Assembly: GCA_024305745.1 (NCBI GenBank)
Contig: JAHRBS010000014.1
Span: 1,867,501-1,931,500, forward strand
Length of the DNA: 64,000 nucleotides
DNA from: Polyporus tsugae
Taxonomy: Eukaryota; Basidiomycota; Agaricomycetes; Polyporales; Polyporaceae
Direction of reading: 5' to 3'
Shown: in pieces, positions 34,606 through 46,519 of the stretch
Position numbering within the stretch: position 1 is the stretch's first letter
Layout of the letters: each line of letters begins with the position of its first letter
Program-made: the position numbers and the translations under genes
Notes under the pieces: model-generated
The model's input: only the letters and a program-made list of their open reading frames with translations
Told to the model about the DNA's origin: nothing
Databases searched by the model: none

Positions 34606-37600
34606 ATGGCGACATCTGCGTCTGTCTGGAGGTTATTGCTCATCGGACTGGTATTCCACTTGGTCTATATCGGAACTGTCTTCGATTGCTACTTCACGAG
34701 CCCCGTTGTCCATGGCATGCAACAGCACTCCCTGGACCGCGCGGAGGCGAAGCGTTTGGTGCTCATAGTAGGTGCGGTACCACACCCATCCCAGTTGGGT
34801 GGTATGATGCTGACGGGGTGCGGAAGGTGATGGGTTGCGCGCGGACCTCCTACTCGCCCGGAACGGGTTCCCTATGGTTCCAGAGTCACCCGAGGTCGTC
34901 GCGCCTCATTTGCGTTCTATAATCGAGACTAGGGGTGCATTTGGGATATCGCACACGCGCGTGCCCACAGAGAGTAGGCCGGGACACGTCGCGCTCATCG
35001 GTATGTCTCCACATTGAGTGTGCTGGCCACTTGTTGAGGACGGGAGAATAGGTGGGATGTACGAGGATGTATCCGCGGTGACAAAGGTCTGTACTTATAC
35101 TATTACTACGGTATCTTAGGCTTATGGTGACTCCAGGGATGGAAAACCAATCCTGTGAGTTCCCGCGTTTCCACATGAGCAAGTATGCTTGAGCTTCGCT
35201 CAGGTAGATTTCGACTCTGTCTTTAATCAATCTAGCGCGACATTTTCATTCGGCTCCCCAGATATCCTTCCCATGTTCGCGCGCGGCGCCACGCCAGGAA
35301 AGGTGGAAATGTGGTGTTACGACGAGGACGAGGAAGACTTTACCAAAGGTACGTCTCCCGTAGGCATACGGCGCGCATACAGCCTCACCCATGACGCGTA
35401 GACGCAACCGCGCTGGACGTGTGGGTCTTGGAACAGCTTCGTACACTCTTTCACAATGCGACGACAGATGCAACTCTGAATGCTCGCCTTCGTGGCGAAC
35501 AAACCGTCTTCTTCCTCCACCTCCTTGGGTTGGATACCACTGGCCACTCTTATCGCCCACATTCTAAGGAATATATGACCAACATCCAAGTGGTGGACGA
35601 GATCGTGAAGCAGACCGAGGAGCTCTTCCGTGAGTTCTACAAGGACGAAGAGACGGCGTTTGTCTTCACCGCGGACCACGGCATGTCGAAGATCGGGAAC
35701 CATGGCGATGGCGGTGAGGTTCGCACACAATCCTGCAAGCGATTACAGCCGTCTTACCTATGTTTTGCTGATCGCAGATCCCGACAACACACGCACCCCG
35801 CTGGTCGTTTGGGGCAAGGGCGTGCGCGGACCCCTCCCAGATAGCACTCCGTCCTCGCATAACGAGTACTCAGAGCCGTTCGGTCTGACGTATCTGTTGC
35901 GCCGCGATGTTGAACAGGCAGACGTCGCCGCGCTCATGTCTGCGCTCATCGGCGCTAACTGGCCCATCAACTCTGTAGGCGTCTTGCCGGACGTCGACCC
36001 AACAAAGCCCGGGTATCTACTCGCCAAAGAGGGCGAGAAAACGCAAGCTGAAGCTGCTTTGGTAAACGCGAAGGTTATACTAGAGCACTATCGAGTCAAG
36101 CATGGTAGAAAGCTGCTTCACACTGCCCTCCGTCTGTACGGTGCTCATGACCTTTGCAGTCGAGAAGAAGACACACTCACTCCTCTACCGACCATACTCA
36201 TACTTCAAACGCGTCGAAGATATCGAGGCGCTCCCTGGACAGAGCACCGTCGCCGTCATTGAAGACCTCATTCGGAGTGGGAACCACCGCGAAGCTCGCC
36301 TCCTCGCCAAAGAGTTTATAGCCCAGACACTCGAGGGCCTGCGATACTTGCAGACGTCAGTCCTGTTCTCAGCGTATATCTTCCATTTTACTAAGTCGGT
36401 CGTATAGATATGACCGCACGATGCTCCAAGGCATCGTCATCGTCGCATATCTCGGCTGGATTGCGTTCGGTGCGGTATCGATCCTCCTTCCAATGGCCAC
36501 TTCTGTCTCTCAAGACGCCCTACCCTTCCACATTGCCGCGACGTCCGTGCTTGCCGTGTTCTGGGCTCTGTTCGCAAAACAGCGATCGCCGTGGACGTTC
36601 TACATCTACATCCTCTTCCCGTGCTATTTCTGGGACCAGGTCCTCATTCGTGCCAGCGGGCCGCTGCTCACGTACGTTAAACAGGGTCCAGCAGGATCTG
36701 TCGTTGGCCCTGTCTTACGGGGCATACTGGTCTTTGCCGCGTTGCAAAGCATGGTGGTAGGTTGGCTGCTGACAATCGACTCCGCCGCAAACTAACCTCG
36801 CTCCTTAGGCTGGATACACCCATAGATCGATCTGGAGCGGGTGGTTCGCCGTGATCGGTCTCCTGTGGCCTATATTCTCGTGGCCGAGCGAGGTTCGGTC
36901 AAGGCATTGGCGACTGCTGCTCGGGTGGTCTGCATGTTGCCTGAGTACTGCCGTGTTCCCGCTCCTAAGCGTGCACCAGGAAGAGAACCTAATAGGCATG
37001 TTAGTGGCTATCTTCCATATTTTGCCGTGTAATGTGGTTCTGATTCTTAAGCACAGCACCGCTGGGGCGATCGCGATATACCTCATAGGAGCTGTCGGGA
37101 TACGAACGCTCCGGTTCCCTAGCCCTCAGGACACGCGGTTGTTCAAGACCGTCTCGTTCATACTAGTAAGCTCCTCGGTTGTAAACTTCTGCGCACCGAG
37201 ACGCTGAATATTTTTTCAGCTGAACGGGCTGGGCTGGAGCGTCATCCTGGTAAATCTCATTGTGCGAGATCTCCGCGACAAGAAGGGCGTTGTGCCTATA
37301 TTCCGAATCATCGGCTGGGCTCTCTTCCGTACGTTCGTATGCACTTCTGTTCTCCCTACCCGCACATTTATCAGTCCGCGTGTAGTGAGCACCGCCCTTG
37401 TCCCCTTCATCCTCCGTGTCGGGAGAAGCAACCCACATACACGCCTTCTGAGCTTCTTCCTCGGCTTCAGCGTGTGCTTCGTCTGGCTCGCGATCGGCTT
37501 TGAGGGCTTGTTCTATGTCTCATACTCCCTTACCCTCTGTTTCTGGGTCGAGGTCGAGTGTGCTCTGCGGACGTACGCGCAGGCGAAGCCGACTGCTAAC

Positions 37601-38362
37601 GGCGACGGTACAACGGTGTCCCTGGAGAAGCAGGACGCGAGCGCGTATCGACCGAAGGCGGATGATCTGCGCATTGCGGTGTTCTTCCTGTTCTTCGTCC
37701 AAGTCGCATTCTTTGGGACTGGGAAGTGAGTGCTATGCCAGTCTTTTGCCCCCTGACGTAATACTAACGCCGTGTTTCTGCAGCGTTGCGTCCATATCGT
37801 GAGCCCATATCCTTGCAATTACAACCCCTGTGTGTTCCTCACGTCCGGCGTAGCTCCTTCTATCTAGAACCGGTGTACCGCCTGGTGCCTATATTCAACC
37901 CGTTCCTCATGGCAGTGCTGCTGGTACGGAAGCCATGTTTATGTCTTGCCGCGTGCTGACTCTCTGCTTTCCCGTAGATTTTCAAGATCGTCTCACCGTA
38001 CATTATCCTCGCGATCATTTTCTCTATTCTCAACGCCCGCCTCGGCCTTCCCCCATTCAGTCTCTTCCTCGTCGCCCTCACCCTCACAGACGGTATGTCA
38101 GCCCTCCTCCCTCCCTTCTTGCTATGTTGCAGGACGCTAACCGCGAGCCACAGTCATGACGATCACGTTCTTCTTGAACGTCACCGACGCCGGGTCATGG
38201 CTGGAAATCGGACAGACCATAAGCTTCTTTTGCATCAGCTCCTTGTTGCTGGTCTGGTCCGCAGGCATCTGTGCAGTTGGCGAGGTCCTCATGGCTGGAC
38301 AGCCGCGGGGCAGCGCGGTGATGGGCGACCGCGTCGGAGGGGGTAATAATAAGTTTGAGTGA
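34606..38362 (+). CDS. MCD4: GPI ethanolamine phosphate transferase 1 (PIG-N)
   Basis: ER multipass enzyme that adds ethanolamine phosphate to the first mannose of GPI precursors. ATG 34606 begins a signal-anchor, [20 protein letters not shown]. The luminal alkaline-phosphatase-like domain has [17 protein letters not shown] (first metal Asp), [17 protein letters not shown] (contains the catalytic Thr), [35 protein letters not shown] and [19 protein letters not shown] (metal-binding). The C-terminal half is a polytopic domain with many helices, ending [20 protein letters not shown] and an NNKFE tail (TGA 38360-38362). At least a dozen short introns; one near 37328 needs acceptor CGTGTAG to keep frame. 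Full family length, no lesion found. Confidence 0.92.
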
Positions 38363-38939
38363 GTGCTGTGCTGTGCTTGCATTGGGTTAGATAGCTTCTG
38401 AGAGGGCAGAAGCGAGGAGCTATACAAGTTGCCATGCCATACAGTACCACCGAACACTAGTCGCGCATTTCATGGCCGGAGAGGATTGCTTCAGAACTGC
38501 GTCAAAGCCTGGAACGTTGAAGTGCGTTTGTACCGGGCGAACGACATCCCAGCCGCCTTCTCCTGGGCGAACACGAGTACGCGCGCGATTTCACGTATGC
38601 CCTATTCTCTTTCGGAGCGGTCCCCCTCGGGTTGGCCTGCCAGATACCCGCCCAGGTATAAGTGTCTTCGTGTTACCAGTGGTTTTGGGGGAGGCTGCCA
38701 CGTAAGTAAGCACCACAACCTCTGGCCCCCTGGGAGTGGCCGGGCCGAACCTACGCCCACTGTGGCAACGTCGACGCCCATCCGACTCCCTTCAAGGGAC
38801 AAACCTATCGAAAACCAATGCCGCGGCTGCCCACCGTCTCTTGCATCAACCATACATTCTTCGACCGGGGGAGTTTATGCCGGCTGTCTGCCATCCATGC
38901 TCACTAGATATGTTTGTTGCATACTACTGTCCGACATTA
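38363..38939. other. Unassigned; possible transporter-like exon remnant
   Basis: At about 38525-38660 one plus-strand frame reads PSRLLLGEHEYARDFTYALF then SFGAVPLGLACQIPAQ and ends at a GTATAAG donor-like site. It recalls the HEY.RDF region of oligopeptide transporters, but no continuation was found. It may be a gene relic. Confidence 0.25.
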
Positions 38940-40544
38940 TTACGCCTCCTTCTCCAACATGATGTTCAGGATCCGTATGATTCTGTCCGCCGCCAACTGC
39001 ATGTCCTCCCGATCTTCTTCCAACACCAATGAGAGGATATCGGTCTTGAATTTGTCGGGATGCCAGAGGAGCTGCTCCGTGTTGATGCGCTGCTTGCGCG
39101 ACTTGAGACCTGCCTCCGTCCGAAGAGGACTGAGCACGAACTCCGCAACGGCCTCGGGTGTGATAGCATCGGGGCGAGGCTTGAGAGTATTGTCGAAGAC
39201 GGGGAGAGGGAAGGAGGCGTAGGAGAAGCTGTGAGGGGGATATTCCTTGGCCTTAAATGCCTTCCACAGGGTCTCGTAGCTGGCGACGGCCTCCGCCTGG
39301 TACCTCGCGACGGCCTCCTCCTGAGCGGCGCGGCGCCCCTGCTCCGCGAACTCGTGAGCCAGGCGTATCCGCTCCGCGTACTCGCGATTCTGGCGCTCCA
39401 CCTGCTCCTGCCAGGCCCGCTGTTGCCGCATCTCCGTCCAGCGACGGACCAGCTCTTCGTTCCTGCGCTCACGCTCGATCGCCTCGTTGTAGAGACGTAG
39501 CTCCTCCTCGCGGCGCCGCTGTTCCTCCAGCAGCACCTGTTGCGCCTCCCAGAGCTTGCGCTGCTGCTCCTCTTCCTCCATCCGACGGAGTTCTTCCTCC
39601 TTGGCCCTCCGGCGATCCTCCTCATCCCACGTGCGCTGCATGAAGAGGCGATACTCCTCGTCCCGGGCCCTCCACCGCTTCTCCAACAACGCCTTCCGGC
39701 GCAGCCGCTCTTGCTGTTTCGCCTCCTCCTCGGCACGCAGCCGCTCCTCCTCACGCCGCTTGGCCTCCCGCTCAGCCTGCACCCGCTCCTCCTCCGCACG
39801 CCGCTTCGCCTCCTCTTCGGCCTTCAGCCGCTCCTCCTCCTCGCGCCGCTGCTTGAGCTCTAGCTTGAGAGCTTCGTAATCGCGCTCGCTCAAGCCGCCG
39901 GTTTCCATCGCACCCAGGTAGCGGATCATCTTGACGTGTATGGCGTGCAGGTCCTTGGCCCGCTCGCACGCCTCGGCCGCGTTGTGGTAGTACTCGCGGG
40001 ACTGGCCGTGCATGTCGATCTGATTCAGGTGCGCGAGCATGATCTCGTCCTCGGGCTGGAGGCCCTTCGCCTTGAGCTGGTCGACGAGGCTCGCGACGTC
40101 TGCCAGTGAGCAAGGGGGGGCGGCGGGGGACGAGGGAGACGACGCGGACTGAGACGAAGGCGCGGACTGGGGGTTGCCACCGTAACCAACACGGCCGAAG
40201 CGGTTGGCAGGTTTGACGGCGTGCATCTTGGAAAATTCTTCGGGCGTTGGGTACAGGACGTGTGCCCGGATGACGCCGCCGCTCGGGCAGCGGATGAGTT
40301 TGCGGGGCTGGCGAAGCGGTTGGCCGGTCACGTCGTGGAGAGGGATTTTACGGTCGAAAGGGTTGTGGGTGTTGTATTCAGAGCGTGATTTGTGTTCGGC
40401 ACGTCGCATGGAGGGAAGATCGAGAGGGCTGGGCGGCGGAGGGTCGAAGGGTTTGCGGGGGCGGCGGTGGTTGGCTTTCAACTTCGAAGGCCCGGGGACG
40501 TTGGAATGCCTCTTGGAAATTCGATCGAGTCGGGCGGCCGACAT
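38940..40544 (-). CDS. Coiled-coil protein, NFKBIL1-like C-terminus
   Basis: Single exon of 534 residues, ATG 40544 (MSAARLDRISKRHSNVPG). The basic Pro-rich N-terminus is followed by a very long Glu/Arg/Lys/Ala coiled coil (about residues 220-430). The globular C-terminal part has YASFPLPVFDNTL, ITPEAVAEFVLSP and LLWHPDKFKTDILSLV, resembling the J-like end of NFKBIL1 proteins, where WHPDKF replaces the HPD-loop region of DnaJ. Similar single-exon proteins are common in agaricomycetes. The function is unknown; a role in RNA or nuclear processes is only analogy. Confidence 0.8.
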   Translation of the reverse strand: MSAARLDRISKRHSNVPGPSKLKANHRRPRKPFDPPPPSPLDLPSMRRAEHKSRSEYNTHNPFDRKIPLHDVTGQPLRQPRKLIRCPSGGVIRAHVLYPTPEEFSKMHAVKPANRFGRVGYGGNPQSAPSSQSASSPSSPAAPPCSLADVASLVDQLKAKGLQPEDEIMLAHLNQIDMHGQSREYYHNAAEACERAKDLHAIHVKMIRYLGAMETGGLSERDYEALKLELKQRREEEERLKAEEEAKRRAEEERVQAEREAKRREEERLRAEEEAKQQERLRRKALLEKRWRARDEEYRLFMQRTWDEEDRRRAKEEELRRMEEEEQQRKLWEAQQVLLEEQRRREEELRLYNEAIERERRNEELVRRWTEMRQQRAWQEQVERQNREYAERIRLAHEFAEQGRRAAQEEAVARYQAEAVASYETLWKAFKAKEYPPHSFSYASFPLPVFDNTLKPRPDAITPEAVAEFVLSPLRTEAGLKSRKQRINTEQLLWHPDKFKTDILSLVLEEDREDMQLAADRIIRILNIMLEKEA

Positions 40545-41728
40545 TATGGCGGCTTCGCTGTAGCTCGAGAAAGGATTCTCCTCGCTGTGAGACGCGGAGA
40601 CATCACGCGCATTAGCAGGACGACCGACAAGAAGGAAGACACGGTGGTTGGATGGTTAGAAATGGACTGACCGACTTGTTCGATTGAACGCTGGATTAGC
40701 GGTCCTACCGACGCAACTCGACGGCGATTGGGATGTTGATGAACGCTTGAGTGACTAGGTGAGGCTAGGGGTGGGAGTCGAGGTGGATGAACGGAGGGAA
40801 GGAACAATGGGTTTTATAGCTTTGCTTTTCTCGCGCTTTGGTTCCAATGGTAAGCGCTTACTCACATTCGACTTTGCTTCTTTTGCATGCTTCGGCGTCG
40901 TCTGTCAAGTGTGAGGACAAAGCGGCTTGAATCGCCAAGCGGCCGACACGAATCGGGTGGAATCCAACGACCACATTCTGACGGCTTCACCCAAACGCCT
41001 GCGATCCGTCATTAACTTTATCAGTCGTACTACAGACATGAACTAGGCCACTGACATTCGTTTCTTCAACACAAGAGGTACTGTTAGTAAAACGCTGCAA
41101 GGTGTAGCATAGTAACCGATCCCGACGTTGAAAGTGGTCGCCAAGTGCAGGGATGATACGGGCCGCTAGACTCGGAATCAATGACACGATGAGCGAAAGT
41201 GGATACCGCTGGCCGGAATATGGTTGTAAGTAAAAGGACCGGGAATGGTCCACTGTCACATTCCGGGCCCCGGGTAAGCGCCATATACTTAGATCGACAT
41301 AGCCGACTTACCCAAATGTTAATAGCCAATAAGCATAAATAAGATACTTGTGGTATTGCCCGTCGTGTGAGTTGGAGTCGAACTCAGACTTGCCGCCAGC
41401 GCCGTTGTCCCAGCGCTGCATGCTAGTGAGCCTGTCTCTGTTACATAGCTGTAGATACGATGAATAGGGAATGCAGTGCGCAAAGACCTGTAATAAGCAC
41501 AACGTACCTTGAATCAACCGGCCCCATAACGCCGCCTGAGGTTCCTGATCGATGGTTGCCCCCGAGTCATAAATCGAATTCATACTTATACCCACCGCTC
41601 ACTCGATCGCAACAAAACCCCCCACAGTCGAACATAGACACGACCCATCGACCCCTGCATCCTAAACCCTAGACAAACAAACGACTCGCCTCACTCCCTG
41701 GCAGCTAACAACTAGAGACGTTCCAACG
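40545..41728. other. Intergenic, divergent promoters
   Basis: Upstream of both the coiled-coil gene and the methyltransferase. No supported gene; a minus-strand reading at 41310-41440 looks protein-like but has no start or splice context. The segment before 41729 has a degenerate copy upstream of 49598. Confidence 0.45.
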
Positions 41729-42454
41729 ATGACCACCGAGGACCGCGCTGCCACTGGCACAGCCGCAGCGCACCCCACGCCGCTGGCCCCCGCCGAGCTC
41801 AAGTCCATCGTTGAGGCCGGCTACGACGCCATCGCTCCGAAATACCTCGCCTGGTCCGCCCCGCGGCCCACGACGACGCGCGCGGGCTACGTCACGCAGC
41901 TCATCTCGCTGCTCTCCCCGGGCGCGTCCGTGCTCGAGCTCGGCTGCGGCGCTGGCGTGCCGACGACGCAGACCATCGCTGCGCACGAGAAGCGGCTGCG
42001 CGTCACGGGCGTCGACATCAGCGCCGCGCAGGTCGCGCTCGCGCGCGAGCACGTCCAAGCTCCGAAGGGGGACGGGGAAGAGGGCAGGATCGCATTCGTG
42101 CACGCCGACATGACGACGCTGGAGTACGCAGAGAGCAGCTTCGACGCAGTGCTCGCCTTCTACTCGATCTTCCACCTGCCGCGCGAGGAGCAGGCGCCGA
42201 TGGTCGGGCGGATGGTGGGGTGGCTGCGGCCGGGGGGATACCTGCTGCTGAACATGCGGACAGATGAGGGGGAGTTCATGAGGGAGGACTGGATGGGTGC
42301 GCGGATGTTCTCGAGCGGGATCGGGGTGGATGCGAACCGGCGGGCGTTCACGGAGCATGGGAAGGGGTTGAAGATACTGGCGGACGAGATCGCGACGGAG
42401 AAGGTGGGGCCGTTCGAGGAGAAGTTCCATTGGGTGTTCGCGGTGAAGGAGTAG
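41729..42454 (+). CDS. SAM-dependent methyltransferase (class I)
   Basis: Intronless, 241 residues. Motif I VLELGCGAGVPTTQ (about residues 70-83), acidic motif VTGVDISAAQVALAREHV, FVHADMT, FDAVLAFYSIFHLPREEQAP (motif IV region), GWLRPGGYLLLNMRTDEGEF. It resembles fungal small-molecule methyltransferases of the Methyltransf_11/25 type; the substrate is unknown. Third-position GC is very high compared with flanking DNA. A decayed second copy lies at 49598-50107. Confidence 0.9.
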   Translation: MTTEDRAATGTAAAHPTPLAPAELKSIVEAGYDAIAPKYLAWSAPRPTTTRAGYVTQLISLLSPGASVLELGCGAGVPTTQTIAAHEKRLRVTGVDISAAQVALAREHVQAPKGDGEEGRIAFVHADMTTLEYAESSFDAVLAFYSIFHLPREEQAPMVGRMVGWLRPGGYLLLNMRTDEGEFMREDWMGARMFSSGIGVDANRRAFTEHGKGLKILADEIATEKVGPFEEKFHWVFAVKE

Positions 42455-43771
42455 GGGGAGGAAACGATACCGATGGGTACAGGAAACTTCTGTAAAATCA
42501 TATACTACCATTAGAGAATAGTCATTGCCTTTAAATCAGGCGGTCATTCTGAGAGAGCAAGGAAGCTGAACGTTAAACGTAAACCGTCACTGTCCGTCCT
42601 CCTTGCAATACAGGATATGCTCACATGAGGTCCCACTCGATGAAGCGTGAAGTGATGGATGGTCGACTCTCCATAGGGGGCCTGTGCGGATCCGGAGTCT
42701 TACGCCTGAGGAGCCCTTCGCTGGGATGGACTGTGCAGCCGCCTTCGCCACTATGATACCACATTACGCACCTATCGCAGGCTCCGACTCGCATCCAGTG
42801 AAAGCATTCTCCACGTCCTCGTCTCCTGCAGATCCCACGTTGAATAGAGGGTTGACCATCGGCCGATGTTGCCACGTCAAATCGGTGTTGTTTAAGTTGC
42901 CATGGAGTGTGGAGACGAGGACGCCCTGGATGTATGCGCGCGCCATCCCGAAGGCGGGAGAATTGGAAAGCAGGGCAAGTGTGGAAGCTTTCGACATCTG
43001 CGACTTGCATGCCAGTGCCAGCCCATCAGCAAAGTGAAAAAATATCCTTCGGGTATGCGGACATTCCCTTAGGCTCTGTTTAATTAGTACGTATGAACCG
43101 AGCTTAACGGAAGAGAACCGTTGATTCTGCCAGATGCGCCCAACCCTTTGCCGAGCAGAAAAAAAGAGCACTAGACAACCCCTAGTACGGGAAGATGGGC
43201 ATTAGCCATTTCCCCTTGGCGAAACGTCCTCTTTACCTGAGTAACATTACGCCGAAGCACTACTAGAGCCCACACCATGGATATAGTGTGGTAAGCATGT
43301 GACGAACAGAGTTTTGCATTTTGCTCAGTCCGCGGGGTGTGGTACATAAGCACGCGCTAAAGTACCCATCATGATGAATGTTGCGGCATTGCAAGACTGT
43401 ACAGTCTCAGTAAGGCCCTGTAAGCTTGGTAGGGTACATATCGCAATTGCAAGTGGCCCACGGACTCGTATAGAATGTCATCTACCTTGGGCCGAGAGGA
43501 GCGTGCCAGCCATGGATGTGTTGTGTTACAGCACATGAGAGATATGTCACACACCCTGCAGGCGTTGGCTTGTTGATTTCCCCAATACTGCCATCAAAAC
43601 ATGACCGGAGATTCTAGTCTGAGACTCTGAGCGTCATCGCTGTTGGATCAGCCCGGAGGTACTCCTCATGCAATGACTTAAACTGCAATCACAAATTGAA
43701 CCTGCAAAACTTGACAACCCTGGCCGCTGGGCCCTCTTCCAGGACGACGCAAAACCAACTACATATCACAA
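42455..43771. other. Intergenic
   Basis: No gene recognised in about 1.3 kb; open frames are short and without splice-consistent extension. Confidence 0.5.
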
Positions 43772-44100
43772 CATCAGCAAAAGCCCAAATCTATTACCAT
43801 ATTACCATATTATTACACTTATTGCTCAACTAGAATCCCCTACTGCTTCCCACTGCATGCACCAACCAGACTCAAATTTTGGGCATTGACTGGCAACGGT
43901 CTGGGGATAGTCTCCACCAAGTTTGGTATCTGGATGCAGCCTCATGATGAAGCCAGAGAGGGGCCCTCAGAAGGGGTCTTACCAGTGGCTGTGCTGATAT
44001 TACTATACTTGTCTTATCATATCTTGTTAGCTATTACCGGTCTTACAGCGCCTAATAATAGCCAATAAGATGGGATAATAGATTTGGGCTTTTGCTGATG
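43772..44100. mobile_element. MITE candidate with 25-bp terminal inverted repeats
   Basis: CATCAGCAAAAGCCCAAATC followed by TATTA (43772-43796) is exactly repeated inverted at 44076-44100. The 329-bp interior is AT-rich and non-coding. No unambiguous target duplication could be set (flanks ...cacaa and aaaca...). The right end stops 8 bp before the stop codon of the minus-strand F-box gene, so the element forms its 3' UTR. Confidence 0.75.
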
Positions 44101-44108
44101 AAACACTT

Positions 44109-45967
44109 CTATGACTCCCAAACGGTAACACCACGGCCCGATGACGACGCACCCTTCTGCACCTTGCGGATCCCTGGAACCCATGCAAACACCTCCGCCC
44201 AGCCCATGGCCGACACAATCTCACACTTGATGTTTCTGTACGTCGCATCCAGCTTTGGGAACAGCGTGAGGATGTATTTCACCCACACCGCGGCCTTTTC
44301 GCCGTTGATTCCGGGGGCCGCCGCCTCTCCACTGGCCTCATCCGCATCTTTGTCTTCCTCATCTGAATCATCCGAATCATCCGGTTCACCATTGGGATCC
44401 TGCGCCCCAAACGAGACGCGCTTCAGCCAATGGCGCGATCCCCACCCTGCCTTGGGACAGTACAGCTTCGGCTCCAGCACGTCTGCCTCCAGGTCCAGGT
44501 GCAGCAGGGTGAGCTCCCGGAGGTGTGGGCAGTGGTTGTGGAAGGACTCGAGAAGTTTAGGTGTGGGGATAGCGTCGTTGCGGTCCGTGCCCATGTGCAG
44601 GGCCCAGTACGCCTCGTCTAGCTCGAACATGCACAGCTTCGGCCATGCGCACGTGAACACGTCGAAGTCATGGTCGGCCGTGATGAGTGCGAGCATCGGG
44701 CATGCGAGGCTGACGTGCTTCACCTTACGGAAGACGAGGAGCAGGCTGAGCAGGTCTTTAAGGTCCATGGTCGGTGCAGATATTGCGGACCAGCCGCCGC
44801 CGCCGTCACCATCATTGAGACAATCTTCTTTGAGCTCGATATGGAGGGCCTCCATGGTGGAAGATGCGCTGACCGTAGCAAGCACTTTGATGCACGAGAC
44901 GTAATCGCCACTGTCGCACATGGCGTACAGTGACGCTGAGCGGAGGGCCAGGGCGTGGAGAGCGGTTAAGAGCAGTGTGAGGGCAGGACAGTTCCCACCG
45001 ATGGATATGAGCTTCAGATGAGGGGCGTGGATGTGGACAAGGGGGTGCTGTGATAGCTCCGAGTCCGGCTCGTCCGAGCTAACGTAGGCGATCTGCAGGG
45101 ATTTTATGCAGGGCATGGTGGCGAGCTCGCGGAACGACGTGAGTGAGATGCTAGCAACGAGATTCACTCGCGTGAGGTGCTCGAACGATGGGATGATGCA
45201 CGAGTGGTTGGCTCCGATACACTCCTGGCACACATCGAGGTAAAGATAGCTTAGTCGCGGTGAGGACGTGCATAGCCTGGTGAGGAAGGCATAGCTCTTG
45301 GGGTCTTCTTCCTTGCCGCATATGTCCTCATGCTTAGGAGATGGGAAACTGAAGAGTGCAGAGTGGATCAGGGGCGTGAAGGGTGGGAAGTACGATGAGT
45401 TGGAGTATGAGGATGGGGACCACCACAGCGTCTGCAGGGATGGAAAGATCGACTCCCCGCCATTGTGCTCGATAAGGTTGTAGATCAGCTGCTGTTGCTT
45501 CAAGGTGTCCGCCCAGACCAAGGTCATGATGTCGAGCTTCTGGACGAACCGCGCATACCACAGGAAGCGAGACCATTGTGCGGAGTCTGCGTATGTCCTT
45601 TCGGACAGCACCTGAGGGGAAGACTGTCCCATCAGCTGCAGATTTGTCATGAAAGCAAAGAGCACAGTGGTGAACTACTCACAACATCAAAGAAATCGGA
45701 CGTCAAATTTTCAAGCGCCGAGCTCATGCCAGTGCGTGCCAGAAGTAGCCAAAGGGGATCAGGTGGGGACATGTCCCTCCACAGCCCGCGCAAGGCAGGT
45801 TCGCAGAACGCGCGAGACATGAGCACGCAGCGAAAGAGGTCCTTGCACGAGAGCTTTGGCCTGAAGTGTCTGTCGACTTGGAATATCTGGCACAGGATAT
45901 CATGGGTGTTCAGCGCAACAGCTGCCACTCCCGCCACTGGGTGCGAATAGTCCGAGTTGCTCAACAT
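44109..45967 (-). CDS. F-box protein (gene 2), acidic C-terminal loop
   Basis: ATG 45967 (MLSNSDYSHPVAGVAAVALN). The F-box segment is LNTHDILCQIFQVDRHFRP to FCEPALRGLWRDM. One intron (GTGAGTAGTT ... ATCTGCAG) joins SDFFDV to LMGQSSPQVLSERTYADSAQ. A long leucine-rich region follows (FEHLTRVNLVASISLTSFRE, HCPHLRELTLLHLDLEADVL). A Ser/Asp/Glu stretch (PDDSDDSDEEDKDADEASGE) precedes the last helix. About 605 aa. It is more distant from the other two F-box genes than they are from each other. Confidence 0.85.
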
Positions 45968-46051
45968 CTTCTGGACCAAGCTATTCAGAATCGTTCACAT
46001 CATGCAAGACTCTGCAGGAATACGTACCTATATGCGAGTGCAGCAAGATGA

Positions 46052-46519
46052 GAGAGGAGAATCAAGGACCGCCGCGCAACGTCAGGGAGGTCGGATGCTA
46101 CTTAATAGTGCTACCAGAACTTTGTTTAAAGGGGGCCGACATATCTTTGTGCTGGATCATGATGCCGTTCTTGATATGGCTATACGTTATCTGCAGCTGC
46201 GTGTGCTGAGAGAACGGGCTGGAAAGGGATCGAGAAGCACACAACGTGAAGACGACCATGGTGTACAGTAATAAGTTAGAGCAAAGAAGTCTCTAGGCAC
46301 CCTCACTGATGAACTTAAGATCTAGATCTACTTAACCACCTCCATCAAGTGAGGACCGCATCTCCACGCCCATTCGCGTGTCTCATCATCTTGACTCACA
46401 GCCTGTACGACCATGTAAATGCCAAAGCTAACGGCTGTGACTTATTGAAATAGCATTTTCTGTCTCCTTCCCCGTGGATCTCCCAAACAAAGCCACGCTA
46501 GCATACAGCAATACTGTAG
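46052..46519. other. Intergenic between F-box genes
   Basis: Promoter of F-box gene 2 and 3' flank of the F-box pseudogene; no coding signal. Confidence 0.5.

Noticed and set aside
38525..38670. Oligopeptide transporter gene
   Set aside because: Only one exon-sized similarity from memory, no further transporter blocks on either side; kept as a note only.
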